Origin: Zymoseptoria tritici IPO323
Taxonomy: Eukaryota > Ascomycota > Dothideomycetes > Mycosphaerellales > Mycosphaerellaceae
Length of the DNA stretch: 64,000 bases
Direction of reading: 5' to 3'
Assembly: GCF_000219625.1 (NCBI RefSeq)
Contig: NC_018216.1
Location: 3,348,001 to 3,412,000 of the forward strand
The notes beneath the pieces are model-generated. The model saw nothing but the letters and a program-made list of their open reading frames with translations. It was not told where the DNA came from and did not search any database. Positions 62,760 through 64,000 of the stretch are shown in pieces (the stretch's first letter is position 1; every line of letters begins with the position of its first letter). A program made the translations under genes and the position numbers.

Positions 62760-64000
62760 GTTGGCGGACGATCAGGAAAAGAATCAAAGCAGCAGACTTA
62801 CAGCAGGCGCATCTTGTGAGGACAAGCGGAGGATCGCATCTTTATACCACCACTCGCATCTCCGCAAACAACGACACGCGAAGGTCGTTCTGTCAATCTG
62901 CCGATGTGACGTTCATCGTCATGCGACAGAAGAAAGCAATGCTGTGGAGCAGTCCCGCAGAGGTACCTCCGTTTTAGCGGCGGGCGCTGTGGCATATACT
63001 CCTCCTCGTGGCGGTATCCACACATTCTCCACACTTCGCGCGAGCGATCTGCTGTACTGTATACTCACAGTACTCTCGAGAACATCCTCTGAGTGCTTGC
63101 AAGAGTCCGCTGCTCGTCAGGCGGGAATTCTCGTCATGAGCGTCATGAGCAACACTCGATCTCCCGGTAGTGACTGTCCGAAGATCAACATCACCGCGAC
63201 AGTGCGAAGGCAGAGCCGAGCGAGTATCTCGACATCATTTCGTGACATCGAAATCGTGATATTCGAACTGCCGACTTCGATGATCCTCCTCGGGTAGGGC
63301 AACGGGCATTGACGGCGACCGTCAAAAAGTGGAAAGAGGAGTGAAGTTGCAGCAGATCAGTGACATCGGCTGGCAACCATGCATGGACGACTCGATGTGA
63401 TGTGGGGAATTGCGGAGATGCTTTTGCGGTGCAGGTCAAAACTGGGGTATGAGGTGGATTCGCGGATATTGATTGGGCATGAGGAGATATTGATTGGGGC
63501 TTCATGGGTGGCATGAATGAATTCCTTGTCGCGCTGCGGCTGTGAGATCTTGAGCCTCATTATGGTGAGACATTGGGTCGTAGCCCTGCGAAGACAACAT
63601 ATCCCAGCGATACTCGCGCAGCTGTACGAGGAGCAGGCTCGCGACAAACCTCTCTCGAATTCGAGACGACGCGCTCGACTCGACGTAGAAGTTGCCTCGC
63701 CTCGAGGATGAATGTGAAGTGGATCGTCTCTGGCCGTCAAGTGGGGTCGAGGCACTCCGCTTGCCTTGCGATCACATGGCGGGAGCATGCGCCCGAGAAC
63801 AGCCTATATTCGAGTCAACAGGCAACGCGATGAATCCGCGACCGTGTCGAGATGGGTGAGTGCTTGGAGTATGGAGAGCATCCAATGTCCGACTTCGGTC
63901 GTGGAGAGTCCTGGCCATGCATTGCTCGGCTGCGATTGTGCATGGTTTGCTGCTGTCTGCCATCGAGGTCTGCCGTCGAATAGCTGTGGAGCAATGCCCA
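62760..64000. other. No gene supported to the right edge
   Basis: Upstream region of the carboxylesterase gene. The plus-strand frame at 62740-63297 and the minus-strand frame at 63357-63788 have no domain and no sign of splicing. A gene may begin beyond the window. Confidence 0.45.

Noticed and set aside
62740..63297. 185-aa plus-strand frame upstream of the esterase
   Set aside because: No recognisable domain, overlaps the esterase start codon region and has no good start context.

Overview
The window looks like nuclear DNA of a filamentous ascomycete, most likely a Dothideomycete of the Mycosphaerellaceae type; the clade is my inference. Direct signs: genes with few short introns (about 48-120 bp) carrying CTGAC/CTAAC branch points; fungus-typical families (septin AspA/Cdc11, Isy1, Pds5, Cbp3, a PROPPIN, Ceg1-type capping enzyme, FHIP, EST1-like protein, fungal L-amino-acid oxidase, MFS exporters); and AT-rich blocks almost emptied of CA/TG dinucleotides with TAG stops in place of Gln/Trp codons, the mark of repeat-induced point mutation (RIP).

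Layout. 1-2800: gene-free repeat block with tandem arrays of 114-, 118- and 130-bp units, all built round one short palindrome. 2902-10374: four minus-strand genes (fatty-acid-hydroxylase-like protein, C2H2 zinc-finger regulator, 14-TM MFS exporter, secreted L-amino-acid oxidase), possibly a small accessory cluster. 11122-47401: mostly conserved housekeeping genes: CBP3, capping enzyme, MFS exporter, HExxH protein, PROPPIN, AspA septin, two glycosyltransferases, nitroreductase, a large Ser-rich protein, ISY1, EST1-like protein, FHIP, PDS5. 47820-50942: PRISE-type reductase (frameshifted) and an orphan gene.

The most interesting part is 51681-60500. An aconitase/isopropylmalate-isomerase superfamily gene on the minus strand is split in two by a 6234-bp element at 53354-59587. 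The element has perfect 17-bp terminal inverted repeats starting CAGAG and an 8-bp target duplication (TGCTGCGC), a hAT-like signature. Its interior is heavily RIP-mutated but still readable as a PIF/Harbinger-type DDE transposase (minus) and a Myb/SANT-like protein (plus), so a Harbinger element is probably nested in a hAT-like one. The Myb/SANT frame is in turn split by an un-RIPed 826-bp insertion with a 13-bp target duplication and an A-rich tail, which looks like a late retroposition. The order of events can be read from the sequence.

60710-62759 is a seven-exon secreted type-B carboxylesterase; 62760-64000 shows no gene I can support.

Several otherwise normal genes (zinc-finger regulator, MFS at about 6447, glycosyltransferase at about 25490, PRISE at about 48902) need a one-base shift to read through. 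This is either real decay or indel error in the assembly.
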